A DNA stretch of 64,000 nt from Actinosynnema sp. ALI-1.44 (GCF_001984155.1 NZ_MTQO01000052.1:558001-622000), one strand, 5' to 3'. Shown: positions 43,108 through 51,839, numbered from the stretch's first letter. Numbers and translations: made by a program. Notes: generated by a model from the letters alone, not told the origin.

Positions 43108-43258
43108 CTACACCGGTGTTCGCCGAACCACCGTCGGACGCGGACGCCTTCCCTGTCCGGTCCGCCCGCACTGTGCCCGTCGCCTTGCTCACGCGCACCC
43201 CGGTGTTGGCGGAGCCGTCACCGCGTGCCGTGGCATCGCCGGTGCGGGACGCCCGGAC
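43015..43258 (-). repeat. three copies of a 21-residue coded motif across two genes
   Basis: Copies lie at 43196-43258 and 43109-43171 (tail of the two-helix membrane protein) and 43015-43077 (start of the STAND NTPase). Shared pattern: V-x-A-x-R-T-G-x-A-x-A-x(3)-G-x-A-N-[ST]-G-V, the same length in each and with no gaps. A longer register (S-x-x-T-G-x-T-V-R-A) repeats before the two membrane-protein copies. Homotypic motifs of this kind are known for amyloid-type signalling between STAND proteins and effectors; assignment to a catalogued motif needs a profile search. Confidence 0.85.
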
Positions 43259-43441
43259 GGTGTTACCGGTGTTGCTTCTGAGCGCCGCCCAGATCGCCAC
43301 ACCGACCGCCGCCACGGCACCCAGCGCCGAGAACACCGTGGCGACGCGGTTGGCCACGTCCCACTGGGCCAGGGCGAACCAGGCACCGAGGCCCGCCACG
43401 ACCAGGCAGGTCAGGATCAGGATCACGCGTCCGGCCCGCAC
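43100..43441 (-). CDS. two-helix membrane protein with duplicated signalling motif
   Basis: A 113-residue protein. Two hydrophobic helices (about residues 6-26 and 34-54) form a hairpin, and the 60-residue tail contains two copies of a 21-residue motif at 62-82 and 91-111. Each copy matches residues 11-31 of the adjacent STAND NTPase without gaps. Twelve of 21 positions are invariant in all three. GTG at 43441 has AGGAGG five bases upstream; the stop overlaps the STAND ATG. The layout (membrane hairpin plus motif tail) suits a pore-forming or membrane-perturbing effector, or an anchor, engaged by the STAND protein. No known family recognised. Confidence 0.8.
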   Translation of the reverse strand: MRAGRVILILTCLVVAGLGAWFALAQWDVANRVATVFSALGAVAAVGVAIWAALRSNTGNTVRASRTGDATARGDGSANTGVRVSKATGTVRADRTGKASASDGGSANTGVDG

Positions 43442-43468
43442 ACGCCACCTCCTGTCATTGATCGGCCG

Positions 43469-46400
43469 TCATTCTCTGGCGAGCTGGGCCACTTCGGCCG
43501 CCATCGCCGAGTTTCCCACCTGGACGTAAAGATCGTGCGCGGCCCGCAAAGCGTTGCGGGCCGCCTGTGGGTCGGTGTCCGCGTAGGCCCTGCCGAGGGT
43601 GGTCAGCGCGGTCGCGTGGAACGAGTGCCAGCCCCGGTTGCGCCAGAGCGCGACGGACTCCTCGAGACAGGCGACTGCCGCGGCGTTGTCGCCGTCAGCC
43701 AGTTCGATGCCGCCGAGGATCTCCAGCGCCTCGGCGAGGTGGTGGCTCATGGTGTTGTCACGGCTGAGGGCGACCGCGGCCTCGGCGGTGGGTCGCGCGG
43801 CGGCGTCGCCGATCCGGAAGTACAGGCGCGCCAGGCCGAGCAGGGTGAGCGCCTCGGTGTAACTGTCGCGATAGGACCGTGAGATGGCCAGTGACTCGTC
43901 CAGCATCCGCCTGCTCGCCGCGAAGTCGCCGAGCATGTGGTGGCCGATCCCGGTGAACTGCAACGCGGTGGCCACGCAGCGGGCGTTGCCGAGTTCGCGT
44001 GCGCGGTCGAGCGCGTTGCCCGCGTGCTCCATCGCGGCGGTGAAGTCGCGGTTCTCGAAGTGCGCCAACGCCAGTGAGATCTCGGCTCGCGCCTGGCCGC
44101 CGACGTGACCGGACCGGGTGGCCAGGTCGAGGGCCTCGTTGGCGGCTTCGATCGCGTCGCCGTAGGAGCCGTTCGCGGTCAGCGACCACGAACACATCAG
44201 CGCCGCGTCCGCACTGCCCTGCGGCAACCCCAGTTCGGTGAACATCCGCTTCAGCCGGGTCGCCTCGGTGTACTGACGCGCCATGGCGTCCGTGCTGTCG
44301 GTGGCCCAGGTGGTGACGTCGATGAGGCCACGCAGCATGACCGCCTCGCCCAGCGCGTTGCCGGTTTCCCGGCACAACGCCAGCACCTCGGTGTTGAGCG
44401 CGATCCAGTCGGTGTACATGCCGCGCACGTCGAAGTACTTCTCCATCCGCGCGGCCAGGTCGAACGCCATGTCGGCCATGCCGAGCCGGCAGGCCTGGCG
44501 GACCGCGGCCAGCAACGCGCCGCGTTCGGCGTCGAACCAGTTCACCGCCCACTCCGGCCGCAGGTCCGGTAGGACGTGCCCGGTCGGCGGGCGCGGCGCG
44601 CGGCTGCCGATCGGCGCGAAGCACGGACCGGGCACCGACGCGGCCATCCGCTCGGCCAGGCCGAGCCAGCCGCCGAAGCCGCGGGCCAACGCGCCGGTGC
44701 GGCTTTCCGCCGTCTCCTCCGCCTCGGCCCGTTCGGCGGCGAACAGCCGGACGAGGTCGTGGCACCGGTAGCGGTACTGGCCCGCCGCGTCCGCGCCGGA
44801 TGTGGTCAGCAGGTGCGCGTCCACCAGCGCCTCGGCGTACCCGGTGGCCTCGTCGACCGCGCAGTCCAGCAGCACGGACGGCAGCCACGGCGGGAAGTCC
44901 GGCGTGCTGAACAGGCCGAGCAGCCGCAACAGCCTGCGCGGCTGTTCGGCCAGGCCGCGGTAGCTCAGAACCAGCGAGGCGCGGACAGCCAGGTCACCGA
45001 CGGACAGCTGGTCCAGCCGTCGTCGCTCGTCGCTGAGCATCGCGGCCAGGTGCGCCAGCTTCCACGCGGGCCGCGCGGCCAGTCGCGCGCCCGCGATGCG
45101 CACAGCCAACGGCAGACCGCCGCACAACTCGACGATCTCGGTGGCCACCTGGCGTTCCCGCCTGACGCGGTCCTCGCCGACTATGTGGGTGAACAGGTCG
45201 ACGGCCTCGTCCGCGGCGAACACGTCGAGGTCGATTCGGTGCGCGCCCTCCAGCCCGGCGAGGCCCGCGCGGCTGGTGATCACGACGGCGCAGGTCGGCG
45301 CGCCCGGCAGCAGCGGCCTGACCTGTTCTTCGGACGCGGCGTCGTCCAACAGGATCAGGATCCTGCGGCCGTTGACCAACGTCCGGTACGCCGCGACGCG
45401 TTCGTCTGGATCGACGGGGATGGCGCGTTCCGGAACGCCCAGTGCCCGCAGGAACCTCGCCAGCACATCGGTGGGATCGGCCGGGGTCGCGCTGGCACCG
45501 CGCAAGTTGGCCCATAACTGGCCGTCGGTGTACGAGGCAGCGGCGTTGTGCGCGGCGTACACGCTCAACGCCGTCTTCCCGACACCTCCCATCCCGACGA
45601 TCGTGGTGACGGCGGCCCCCGATCCCCATTCGTGGTTCAAATGCTTGAACAGCAGGGCGGTCTCGGCCATCCGGCCGGTGAAGTCGGGAACGCTCGGCGG
45701 AAGCAGCGCGGGCGCCGACCACGCCCGCGCCTGTTCACCCGGCGCGGCAGGTGGCCGCACGGGCTCGGCGGCCGCGAGCAGCCCGGGGTCGGCGTCCAGG
45801 ATGCGCTGGTAGAGGCCCTGTAACTGCGGGCTCGGCGGCACACCCAATTCGTCGGCCAGCCTGGTGCGCGTGCGCTCGTAGCACGTCAGCGCCTCGGCCT
45901 GGCGGCCGTGCCGGTACAGCGCCAGCATCAGTTGTCCCGCAACGCGTTCGTTCATCGGATCGGCTTCGTACGCGCCCGACACCTCGGAAAGCACCTCCGC
46001 GTGCTCGCCGCGGCGCAACCTGAGGTCGCGCAGATCGACCTCGGCGGACTCCCGTTCCCGCAGCAACACGGCACGCTGGTTGTTGAACCAGGGTTTGTCG
46101 ACACCGGCGAACGGTTCACCCCGCCACAGGTCCAACGCCTGGTTGAACAACACGATCGCCCGGTCGGGCTCGTCGGTCGCCCTGGCCTGGCCCAGCAGTT
46201 GCCGGAACCTGTGCAGGTCCACCGTCGCCGGTCTGACCGCGGCCATGTAGCCACCCGGCTGGCGCACGATCCGCATGTCCCGCTCGATCGGCGCCAACGC
46301 CTGCCGCAGCCGGGACACGTACCCGTAGAGCGGGGTCAGGCCGCTGTGCGGGATGTTGTCGCCCCAGATCCGGTCGGCGAGGTTCCCGACCGGCACCAGT

Positions 46401-46522
46401 CGGTCGGCGTCGACGAGCAACGCGGCGAGCACCAGTCGCTGCCGGGCGTGCCCCAGGTCGACCTGGTGGTTGCCGGAGCGTGCCTCGATCGTGCCGAGCA
46501 GCCCGAATTCCACCGCAGTCAC
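43469..46522 (-). CDS. AfsR-type SARP regulator (winged helix, BTAD, NB-ARC, TPR)
   Basis: A complete 1017-residue AfsR-like activator. Winged helix (residues 1-95, FGLLGTIEARSGNHQVDLG and LYGYVSRLRQAL), BTAD (about 100-245, LWRGEPFAGVDKPWF, RERESAEVDLRDLRLRRGEHAEV), NB-ARC ATPase with P-loop GMGGVGKTAL near 315 and LILLDDAASEEQVRPLLPG, then helical repeats of TPR type to the end. Such proteins switch on secondary-metabolite or developmental genes after phosphorylation by Ser/Thr kinases. Start GTG at 46522. It follows the divergent-looking signalling genes by only 27 bases but is read in the same direction; co-expression with the downstream membrane/STAND pair is possible. Confidence 0.92.
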   Translation of the reverse strand: MTAVEFGLLGTIEARSGNHQVDLGHARQRLVLAALLVDADRLVPVGNLADRIWGDNIPHSGLTPLYGYVSRLRQALAPIERDMRIVRQPGGYMAAVRPATVDLHRFRQLLGQARATDEPDRAIVLFNQALDLWRGEPFAGVDKPWFNNQRAVLLRERESAEVDLRDLRLRRGEHAEVLSEVSGAYEADPMNERVAGQLMLALYRHGRQAEALTCYERTRTRLADELGVPPSPQLQGLYQRILDADPGLLAAAEPVRPPAAPGEQARAWSAPALLPPSVPDFTGRMAETALLFKHLNHEWGSGAAVTTIVGMGGVGKTALSVYAAHNAAASYTDGQLWANLRGASATPADPTDVLARFLRALGVPERAIPVDPDERVAAYRTLVNGRRILILLDDAASEEQVRPLLPGAPTCAVVITSRAGLAGLEGAHRIDLDVFAADEAVDLFTHIVGEDRVRRERQVATEIVELCGGLPLAVRIAGARLAARPAWKLAHLAAMLSDERRRLDQLSVGDLAVRASLVLSYRGLAEQPRRLLRLLGLFSTPDFPPWLPSVLLDCAVDEATGYAEALVDAHLLTTSGADAAGQYRYRCHDLVRLFAAERAEAEETAESRTGALARGFGGWLGLAERMAASVPGPCFAPIGSRAPRPPTGHVLPDLRPEWAVNWFDAERGALLAAVRQACRLGMADMAFDLAARMEKYFDVRGMYTDWIALNTEVLALCRETGNALGEAVMLRGLIDVTTWATDSTDAMARQYTEATRLKRMFTELGLPQGSADAALMCSWSLTANGSYGDAIEAANEALDLATRSGHVGGQARAEISLALAHFENRDFTAAMEHAGNALDRARELGNARCVATALQFTGIGHHMLGDFAASRRMLDESLAISRSYRDSYTEALTLLGLARLYFRIGDAAARPTAEAAVALSRDNTMSHHLAEALEILGGIELADGDNAAAVACLEESVALWRNRGWHSFHATALTTLGRAYADTDPQAARNALRAAHDLYVQVGNSAMAAEVAQLARE

Positions 46523-46601
46523 CCTGCCCCCAGTGCGTGCTCCCGCCGTCAGTCGCCCCAGCCTAACTGTCGTGGACCAGACCGTGGCCCGCGCAGATCC
46601 T

Positions 46602-46649
46602 CCTCGTGAGTGTTTGCCGGGGTTCTAACCCCGGCAAACACTCACGAGG
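46602..46649. terminator. perfect 21-pair inverted repeat
   Basis: Arms of 21 bases (46602-46622 and 46629-46649) are exact complements around TTCTAA, of which the outer four also pair. It begins immediately after the stop of the MFS gene and lies 80 bases before the AfsR start. A very stable terminator; the arm starts CCTCGTGAGTGTTTGCC. Confidence 0.85.
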
Positions 46650-47852
46650 TCACTTGTCGACGGGTCGGGACGAGCCGATCTCGGTTTGGCGAGCGGTTCG
46701 GCTCCGGCCGAAGTCACGGGAGGTGGGCACCAGTGCGGCGATGGCCGGTGCGGCGAAGCAGATCACCGCGCAGCCAGCGAGCACCGCGGTGGTCCCGAAG
46801 GCGTCGATCGCCGGTGCGATGAGCGCGAGCCCGAGCGGCGCGAGACCGTACGACAACAGGAAATCCAATGAGGACACGCGGGCGAGCAGGCGCGGTTCGA
46901 CCTCGCGCTGGGTGGCGGTGAACCACGGCACGTTGAACAGTTCGATTCCGATGCCTGTGACCACATAGGCCGCGATGAGCGTCACCGGCCCCAGGTCCGC
47001 GAGCAGGCTCAGCGGCGCGAAGCCGTAACAGGCAAGACCGGCCAACGCCGCCCAGCCCTGCCGTCGGGGCCGCCAGCGGGCGATGATCAACGCTCCGGCC
47101 AGCGCTCCGGCCGTGTACGCGGTCAGCGCCGCCGCGAGGACCGCTTCGGATCCGCTCAGCAGCGGCAACGCCACCCCTGTCGCCGAGTAGCCGGTGAAGA
47201 TCACGGCGGACAGCGCGCCGAGACCGGCGACGAACCACGGGTGCCTGCGTGCTTCCCTGATGCCTTCGGCGAACTCGTCGATCAACCGGGGACGGGTGTC
47301 CTGTGTTACCGGCTTGCCCGCTCCATTGGGCGGCAGGAACGCGGCCACCAGCCACAGCAGACCCGTGCCGACAAGCAACCAGCCGGTGGTCACGACCGTC
47401 GCCAGCAACGCGGTCAGCCCAGGGGCCAGCAACGTTGTCACGCGGACCGAGAGCGTCATGGCCGCGTTGGCCTGCTGACGGCGTTCGACCGCGACCACTT
47501 CGGCCACCAGCGCCTGGAACGCCGGGCGGCACGCGCCCTGGCCGACGCCGACGACAGTCGCCGCCACAGCCATCAGCGGCACGGAACCCATGGCGATCAC
47601 CGGGGACGCGACGGCCGCGATCAAGCCGGACCACAGGACGACGGCACGGCGCGAGTACCGGTCGGCCAGCACTCCGCCGACCGGCACGGCCGCGAGGAAG
47701 CCGATCGTGCGTGTGGCGAGGACCACGCCGAGCGCGGCCGGGCTGAGGGACTTGTCCAGCACCGCGAGGCCGAGGATGAACGGCAACGCCCACGTGGCCA
47801 ACCCGGACGCGGTCATCCCGGTCCACAGCCGGAGAAACGCGGCGTTCGGCAC
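46650..47852 (-). CDS. MFS exporter, probable metallophore efflux
   Basis: A 400-residue permease of about twelve helices with the motif A variant GGVLADRYSRRAVVLWSG and proline/glycine-rich helix 5. It resembles MFS exporters found next to siderophore genes (EntS-like). GTG at 47852 is preferred because AAGGGG lies six bases before it, while an ATG at 47882 would fall inside the Zur-like operator. It is divergent from a metal-chelate binding protein and permease, and shares their operator, so export of the same chelator is the likeliest role. Confidence 0.8.
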   Translation of the reverse strand: MPNAAFLRLWTGMTASGLATWALPFILGLAVLDKSLSPAALGVVLATRTIGFLAAVPVGGVLADRYSRRAVVLWSGLIAAVASPVIAMGSVPLMAVAATVVGVGQGACRPAFQALVAEVVAVERRQQANAAMTLSVRVTTLLAPGLTALLATVVTTGWLLVGTGLLWLVAAFLPPNGAGKPVTQDTRPRLIDEFAEGIREARRHPWFVAGLGALSAVIFTGYSATGVALPLLSGSEAVLAAALTAYTAGALAGALIIARWRPRRQGWAALAGLACYGFAPLSLLADLGPVTLIAAYVVTGIGIELFNVPWFTATQREVEPRLLARVSSLDFLLSYGLAPLGLALIAPAIDAFGTTAVLAGCAVICFAAPAIAALVPTSRDFGRSRTARQTEIGSSRPVDK

Positions 47853-47872
47853 CTCCACCCCCTTCTCGTTAG

Positions 47873-47887
47873 TGAAAACCATTGTCA
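47873..47887. promoter_or_regulatory. Zur/Fur-type operator
   Basis: TGAAAACCATTGTCA is a 7-1-7 imperfect palindrome of the Fur superfamily. It is closer to actinobacterial Zur sites (TGAAAATGATTTTCA-like) than to IdeR/DmdR sites (TTAGGTTAGSCTAACCTAA). It lies between the divergent MFS gene (start 47852) and the binding-protein gene (start 47935), where a single repressor dimer would cover both promoters. Confidence 0.6.
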
Positions 47888-47934
47888 ATGAGATACCGTG
47901 CTTGTTGCAAGTTACATGCGACAAGGAGGCCGAC

Positions 47935-48906
47935 TTGATCCGGTTAGCCGCAGCGCTCGCCGCGACGGTGCTGGTGGGCGCGTGCGCCGCACCAGCCGAC
48001 ACGTCCGCGTCAGGCCACAGTGCGACCACGGTCACCAACTGCGGGCGGCAGCTGCGCTTCGACCGGCCGCCGAGCCGGGTCGTCACCGTGGAACAGTCGT
48101 CCACCGAGACCCTGCTGGCACTGGGGCTCGGCGAGCGCATGGTGGGCACGGCCTTCCGCTCGGGCAAGATCCTGCCGGAGTACCAGGCGGCGTACGACAA
48201 GATCCCGGTCCTCAGCGCCAAACAGCTGACCGGCGAGCAGTTGCGGGCCGCCACACCGGATCTGGTGGTCAGCTCCTTCGCGTCGAACTTCGTCAAGAAC
48301 CAACTCGGCACACGCGAGGAGCTCCAGGAACTCGGTCTGCCGTCCTACATCAGCGCGGTGGAGTGCCCGCGTGACGAGTCCGGGACGCCGTTCGAGCGGC
48401 TGTTCCGGGACTACGAGAACTACGGCAGGATCTTCGGCATCCCCGACCGCGCGAACGCCCTGATCGCCCGGCAACGGGACGCGCTCAGGCAGTCCACGCT
48501 GACGTCCGGCAAACCGACCGTGGTCTACCTGTACTCGGTCTTCAAGGACTCCCCGTATGTCGCCGGGCACAACGGGATCCCCAGTGACATGAGCCGGATC
48601 ATCGGCGCCCCCAACGCGTTCGACGACGTCGACGAGGAATGGCCGCAGGTGTCGTGGGAGGAGATCGCCAAGCGGGACCCCACCGTGATCGTCGTCGGCG
48701 ACCTCGCCGACCGGGGCATCCCGGGTGACAGCGCGGCCGAGAAGATCGCGATGATGCGCGCGCACCCGGTCATCTCGCAACTGGCGGCCGTCCGGGAGAA
48801 CAGGATCATCCAGGTTCCCGGGATCGAGCTCGACCCGACCGTGCGCAGTGCCAACTCCTTGCGGCTCGTCGCCGAGGGATTGAAGTCGCTCGGTGTCGCG
48901 CGCTAG
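47935..48906 (+). CDS. metal-chelate ABC transporter substrate-binding lipoprotein
   Basis: A 323-residue type-III (FecB/FeuA-like) binding protein. Signal peptide with lipobox VGAC (C17), then the family opening GRQLRFDRPPSRVVTVEQSSTETLLALGLGERMVGTAF and the central long helix. TTG at 47935 has AAGGAGG five bases upstream. It captures a ferric or other metal complex and delivers it to the FecCD permease encoded next, whose start overlaps by 14 bases. No ATPase gene follows; a shared ATPase elsewhere is required. The Zur-like operator suggests zinc or a zincophore rather than iron. Confidence 0.87.
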   Translation: MIRLAAALAATVLVGACAAPADTSASGHSATTVTNCGRQLRFDRPPSRVVTVEQSSTETLLALGLGERMVGTAFRSGKILPEYQAAYDKIPVLSAKQLTGEQLRAATPDLVVSSFASNFVKNQLGTREELQELGLPSYISAVECPRDESGTPFERLFRDYENYGRIFGIPDRANALIARQRDALRQSTLTSGKPTVVYLYSVFKDSPYVAGHNGIPSDMSRIIGAPNAFDDVDEEWPQVSWEEIAKRDPTVIVVGDLADRGIPGDSAAEKIAMMRAHPVISQLAAVRENRIIQVPGIELDPTVRSANSLRLVAEGLKSLGVAR

Positions 48907-49906
48907 ACGGATCGCGCTGGCGGCAGCCGCACCTCTGGCGCTGATCGTCACCCTCGTCGTCGCCGTCCGGATCGGCGCGGCCGGCATCGGCTACGCGGAC
49001 ATCGGCCGCGTGATCGGTACCCACCTCGGCCTGCCGGTGCCGCCGCTGCCCCGGCTGACCGACTCGGTGATCTGGCAGTTGCGGATTCCCCGCGTACTGC
49101 TGGCCGCCCTGGTCGGGGCCGCGCTGGCGGTCTGCGGCGCCGTGCTGCAGGCGATCACGCGCAACTCGCTGGCGGATCCGTACCTGCTCGGCGTCTCCAA
49201 CGGGGCGTCGGCGGGCGCGGTCGCGGTCGTCGTGCTCGGGGTCGGCGCGAGTTCGCTCGGCATCACGGGCGGCGCGTTCGCCGGCGCCGCGCTGGCGTTC
49301 ATCTTCATGCTGGTGTTGTTGCGCCGCAGCAAGTTGCACACGGTCAGGATCGTGCTGATCGGCGTGATCGTCGGGCAGCTGTTCGCCGCGATCACGTCGT
49401 TGATCCTGATGGCGTCGGCGGACCCGGACACCACGCGCGCGATCACCTACTGGCTGTTGGGGTCCCTGTCCTCGGCGCGGTGGGACTCGGTGCTGGTGAC
49501 CGCGATCGCGGCGGCGGTAGGCCTCGGGGGCATCTGGTTGTGCGCGCGGCCGTTGGACATCCTCGCGCTGGGCGCGGAAACCGCCGCCGGGCTGGGTGTC
49601 GACGTCCGCCGGACGCGTCTGGTCCTGCTCGTGGCGACCGCGCTGCTGACGTCCGTGGCCGTGGCGTCGGTCGGGGCGATCGGGTTCGTCGGGCTGATCG
49701 TTCCGCACGGCGTGCGGTTCCTGGTCGGCCCCAAGCACCGCGTCCTGCTGCCGTACACGGCGTTGGCCGGTGCGGTGTTCTTGGTGTGGACCGACGCGCT
49801 GGCGCGGGTCGCGTACGCGCCTCGCGAGGTGCCGGTGGGCGTGTTCACCGCTCTGGTCGGTGTTCCGTTGTTCCTGCTCGTCTCCCGCAAACGCGGGGAG
49901 TTGTGA
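48893..49906 (+). CDS. FecCD-family metal-chelate ABC permease
   Basis: A 337-residue inner-membrane permease with about nine to ten helices. Family landmarks are IWQLRIPRVLLAALVGAALAVCGAVLQAITRNSLADPYLLGVSNGASAGA in the first third and TSVAVASVGAIGFVGLIVPHGVRFLVGPKHR, the ATPase-coupling loop. It works with the preceding lipoprotein. GTG at 48893 overlaps that gene by 14 bases. One permease gene probably forms a homodimer. The next gene after it is an LLM oxidoreductase separated by a palindromic region. Confidence 0.92.
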   Translation: MSRARRIALAAAAPLALIVTLVVAVRIGAAGIGYADIGRVIGTHLGLPVPPLPRLTDSVIWQLRIPRVLLAALVGAALAVCGAVLQAITRNSLADPYLLGVSNGASAGAVAVVVLGVGASSLGITGGAFAGAALAFIFMLVLLRRSKLHTVRIVLIGVIVGQLFAAITSLILMASADPDTTRAITYWLLGSLSSARWDSVLVTAIAAAVGLGGIWLCARPLDILALGAETAAGLGVDVRRTRLVLLVATALLTSVAVASVGAIGFVGLIVPHGVRFLVGPKHRVLLPYTALAGAVFLVWTDALARVAYAPREVPVGVFTALVGVPLFLLVSRKRGEL

Positions 49907-49912
49907 CCGCGT

Positions 49913-49955
49913 TGTCAGGGATTTCATCTCGGATAAGATGATCCGACACCTGACA
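49913..49955. promoter_or_regulatory. nested inverted repeats between permease and LLM genes
   Basis: TGTCAGG (49913) is inverted as CCTGACA (49949). Inside it TCATCT (49924) is inverted as AGATGA (49936) with a six-base gap. Both centres are within two bases of each other. It can be a terminator for the uptake genes or an operator for the LLM gene that starts at 49970. Confidence 0.5.
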
Positions 49956-49969
49956 AACGGGGGTCGCTG

Positions 49970-50857
49970 ATGACCGACTACGGGCACGACCTGGTGCTGG
50001 GCACGTTCGTCACACCGTCAGCCCAAGAGCCGGACCGCGCGGTCGGGCTGGCCGAGTTGACCGAGACCGCCGGGCTCGACGCGGTGGCGTTCCAGGACCA
50101 CCCGTACAACGCGGGCCTGCTGGACGTCTGGACGCTGCTGAGCTGGGTCGCGGCGCGAACGAACCGGATCACCGTGTCCAGCAACGTGATCAACCTCCCG
50201 CTGCGGCCGCCCGCGGTGCTCGCCAAGGCGGCCGCGAGCCTGGACCTGCTCTCCGGTGGGCGGTTCGAGCTGGGAATCGGCGCGGGCGGGCTCGCCGACG
50301 CCATCCACGGCATCGGCGGCGGGCGCAGAACGGCAGGACAACGCATCGAAGCCCTCGCGGAGGCGATCGACGTCCTGCGCGGCCTGTGGGACACGAACAC
50401 GCGCGGGATGTTCCGGTTCGACGGACAGCACTACCAGGTCCCCGGCACCAAACACGGGCCCGCGCCGCACCACGACATCTCCATCTGGCTCGGCGCGTAC
50501 AAGCCGAAGATGCTGGCACTGACCGGCGCCAAGGCCGACGGCTGGCTGCCGACGCTGGACTACCTCAAGCCGGGCGACCTGGCCGAAGGCAACGCGAGGA
50601 TCGACGAGGCGGCGGCCAAGGCCGGCCGTGATCCGCGCGAGGTCCGCAGGTTGCTCAACATCATGAGCGCGAGCTACGACCGCACGGACACGCCGCTGCA
50701 CGGCACGCCCGCCGACTGGGTCGAGCAACTGCTTGAACTGGTTCTCGACCACGGCGTCAGCGCGTTCTTCATCGGCGGCGACGACCCAGCGGTCATCCAG
50801 GCCCTCGGCGCCGAGGTCGCCCCCGCGTTGCGCGCGGCCGTCGCCACGGAACGCTGA
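49970..50857 (+). CDS. LLM-class flavin-dependent oxidoreductase
   Basis: A 295-residue TIM-barrel flavoprotein (FMN or F420). Signatures: LGTFVTPSAQEPDRAVGLAELTETAGLDAVAFQDHPYN, NRITVSSNVINLPLRPPAVLAKAAASLDLLSGGRFELGIGAGG and WLGAYKPKMLALTGAKADGWLPTLDYLKPGDL. ATG at 49970 with GGGGG nine bases upstream. It could reduce or oxidise a metallophore or other small molecule in the cluster, but no specific evidence exists. Convergent with the asparaginase gene, one base apart. Confidence 0.88.
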   Translation: MTDYGHDLVLGTFVTPSAQEPDRAVGLAELTETAGLDAVAFQDHPYNAGLLDVWTLLSWVAARTNRITVSSNVINLPLRPPAVLAKAAASLDLLSGGRFELGIGAGGLADAIHGIGGGRRTAGQRIEALAEAIDVLRGLWDTNTRGMFRFDGQHYQVPGTKHGPAPHHDISIWLGAYKPKMLALTGAKADGWLPTLDYLKPGDLAEGNARIDEAAAKAGRDPREVRRLLNIMSASYDRTDTPLHGTPADWVEQLLELVLDHGVSAFFIGGDDPAVIQALGAEVAPALRAAVATER

Positions 50858-50858
50858 C

Positions 50859-51839
50859 TCAGCTGCCCGCGCGCTCGAACACCGCTTTGATGCTCGTCTG
50901 GTCGTGACCGCTGATCAGCAGGTGGCGCACCAGGATCCGGGCTTTCACCGGGTCGAGGAAACCCGCGGGGATCAGGCCACGGCCGAGCAGATCCGTCTCG
51001 GATCCGGGGAAGGCGTACGTCCGGGCCAACGTCGACCCCGCACCGCCCCGGGAGGCGAGGACGACGGGGATGCGAGCGGCCAGGCCGCCCAGGATCTCCA
51101 CGAGCGCAACGGGTACGTGCCCCGCCCCGAAAGCCGCGACGACCAGACCGTCCACATGGTTCGCGACGGCTCGCAGAGTCACTCCGGTGTCGCCGAGGAC
51201 CACGGGAACGACGGCCACTTCGGCTTCGCGGCCAGTGGCGGCGGGAAGGGTGACACGGGCAGCCGGGCGGTTGACGATCCGGGGTTCGCCTTCGACGACG
51301 TAACCGAGCGGACCGCCGTTGGCCGACTGGAACGTGTGGCCGCTGGTGGAATGCGTCTTGCGGACACGGACGGAGGAGTGGATCTCGTCGGCGAACACGA
51401 CCAGGGAACCGAGGTCGCGTGCGGTGTCCGCCGCCGCGGTCTGGATCGCTGCCAGGATGTTGGCCGGGCCGTCCGCTCCCGCCAGGGTCGGGTTGCGCAT
51501 GGCTCCCGTGACCACGATCGGTTCTGGGCGGGTGTGGGTGAGGTCCAGGAGGTAGGCGACCTCTTCGATGGTGTCGGTTCCTTGGGTCACCACGACACCG
51601 TCCGCTCCTGTGGACAGTCGCTGCTCGATGGCTGCGGTGAGTTCTCTGATGTCCTCGAAGGACAGGGAAGCTCCCGGGATGCGGCGGAAGTCCACCACGT
51701 CGACTTCGATGTTCGTCTCGGCCAGGCCTGGTACTGCCGCCACCAGTTGTTCGGCCGAAAGGGCGGGGACTACTCCTCCTGCCTTGTCCGCCGTCATCGA
51801 GATGGTTCCGCCTAGCCCGAACACCGTTACTCGCTTCAT
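50859..51839 (-). CDS. L-asparaginase
   Basis: A 326-residue amidohydrolase of the bacterial type I/II asparaginase family, producing aspartate and ammonia. Both catalytic threonine motifs are intact: FGLGGTISMTADKAGG (first) and GVVVTQGTDTIEE (second, with the nearby aspartate), plus GAMRNPTLAGADGPANIL. No signal peptide, so it is cytoplasmic. ATG at 51839. Gene symbol is withheld because paralogues are common. Confidence 0.9.
   Translation of the reverse strand: MKRVTVFGLGGTISMTADKAGGVVPALSAEQLVAAVPGLAETNIEVDVVDFRRIPGASLSFEDIRELTAAIEQRLSTGADGVVVTQGTDTIEEVAYLLDLTHTRPEPIVVTGAMRNPTLAGADGPANILAAIQTAAADTARDLGSLVVFADEIHSSVRVRKTHSTSGHTFQSANGGPLGYVVEGEPRIVNRPAARVTLPAATGREAEVAVVPVVLGDTGVTLRAVANHVDGLVVAAFGAGHVPVALVEILGGLAARIPVVLASRGGAGSTLARTYAFPGSETDLLGRGLIPAGFLDPVKARILVRHLLISGHDQTSIKAVFERAGS

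Noticed and set aside
47853-48311. N-terminal extension of the MFS frame
   Set aside because: It would read through the operator and the opposite binding-protein gene; the family starts near 47852.
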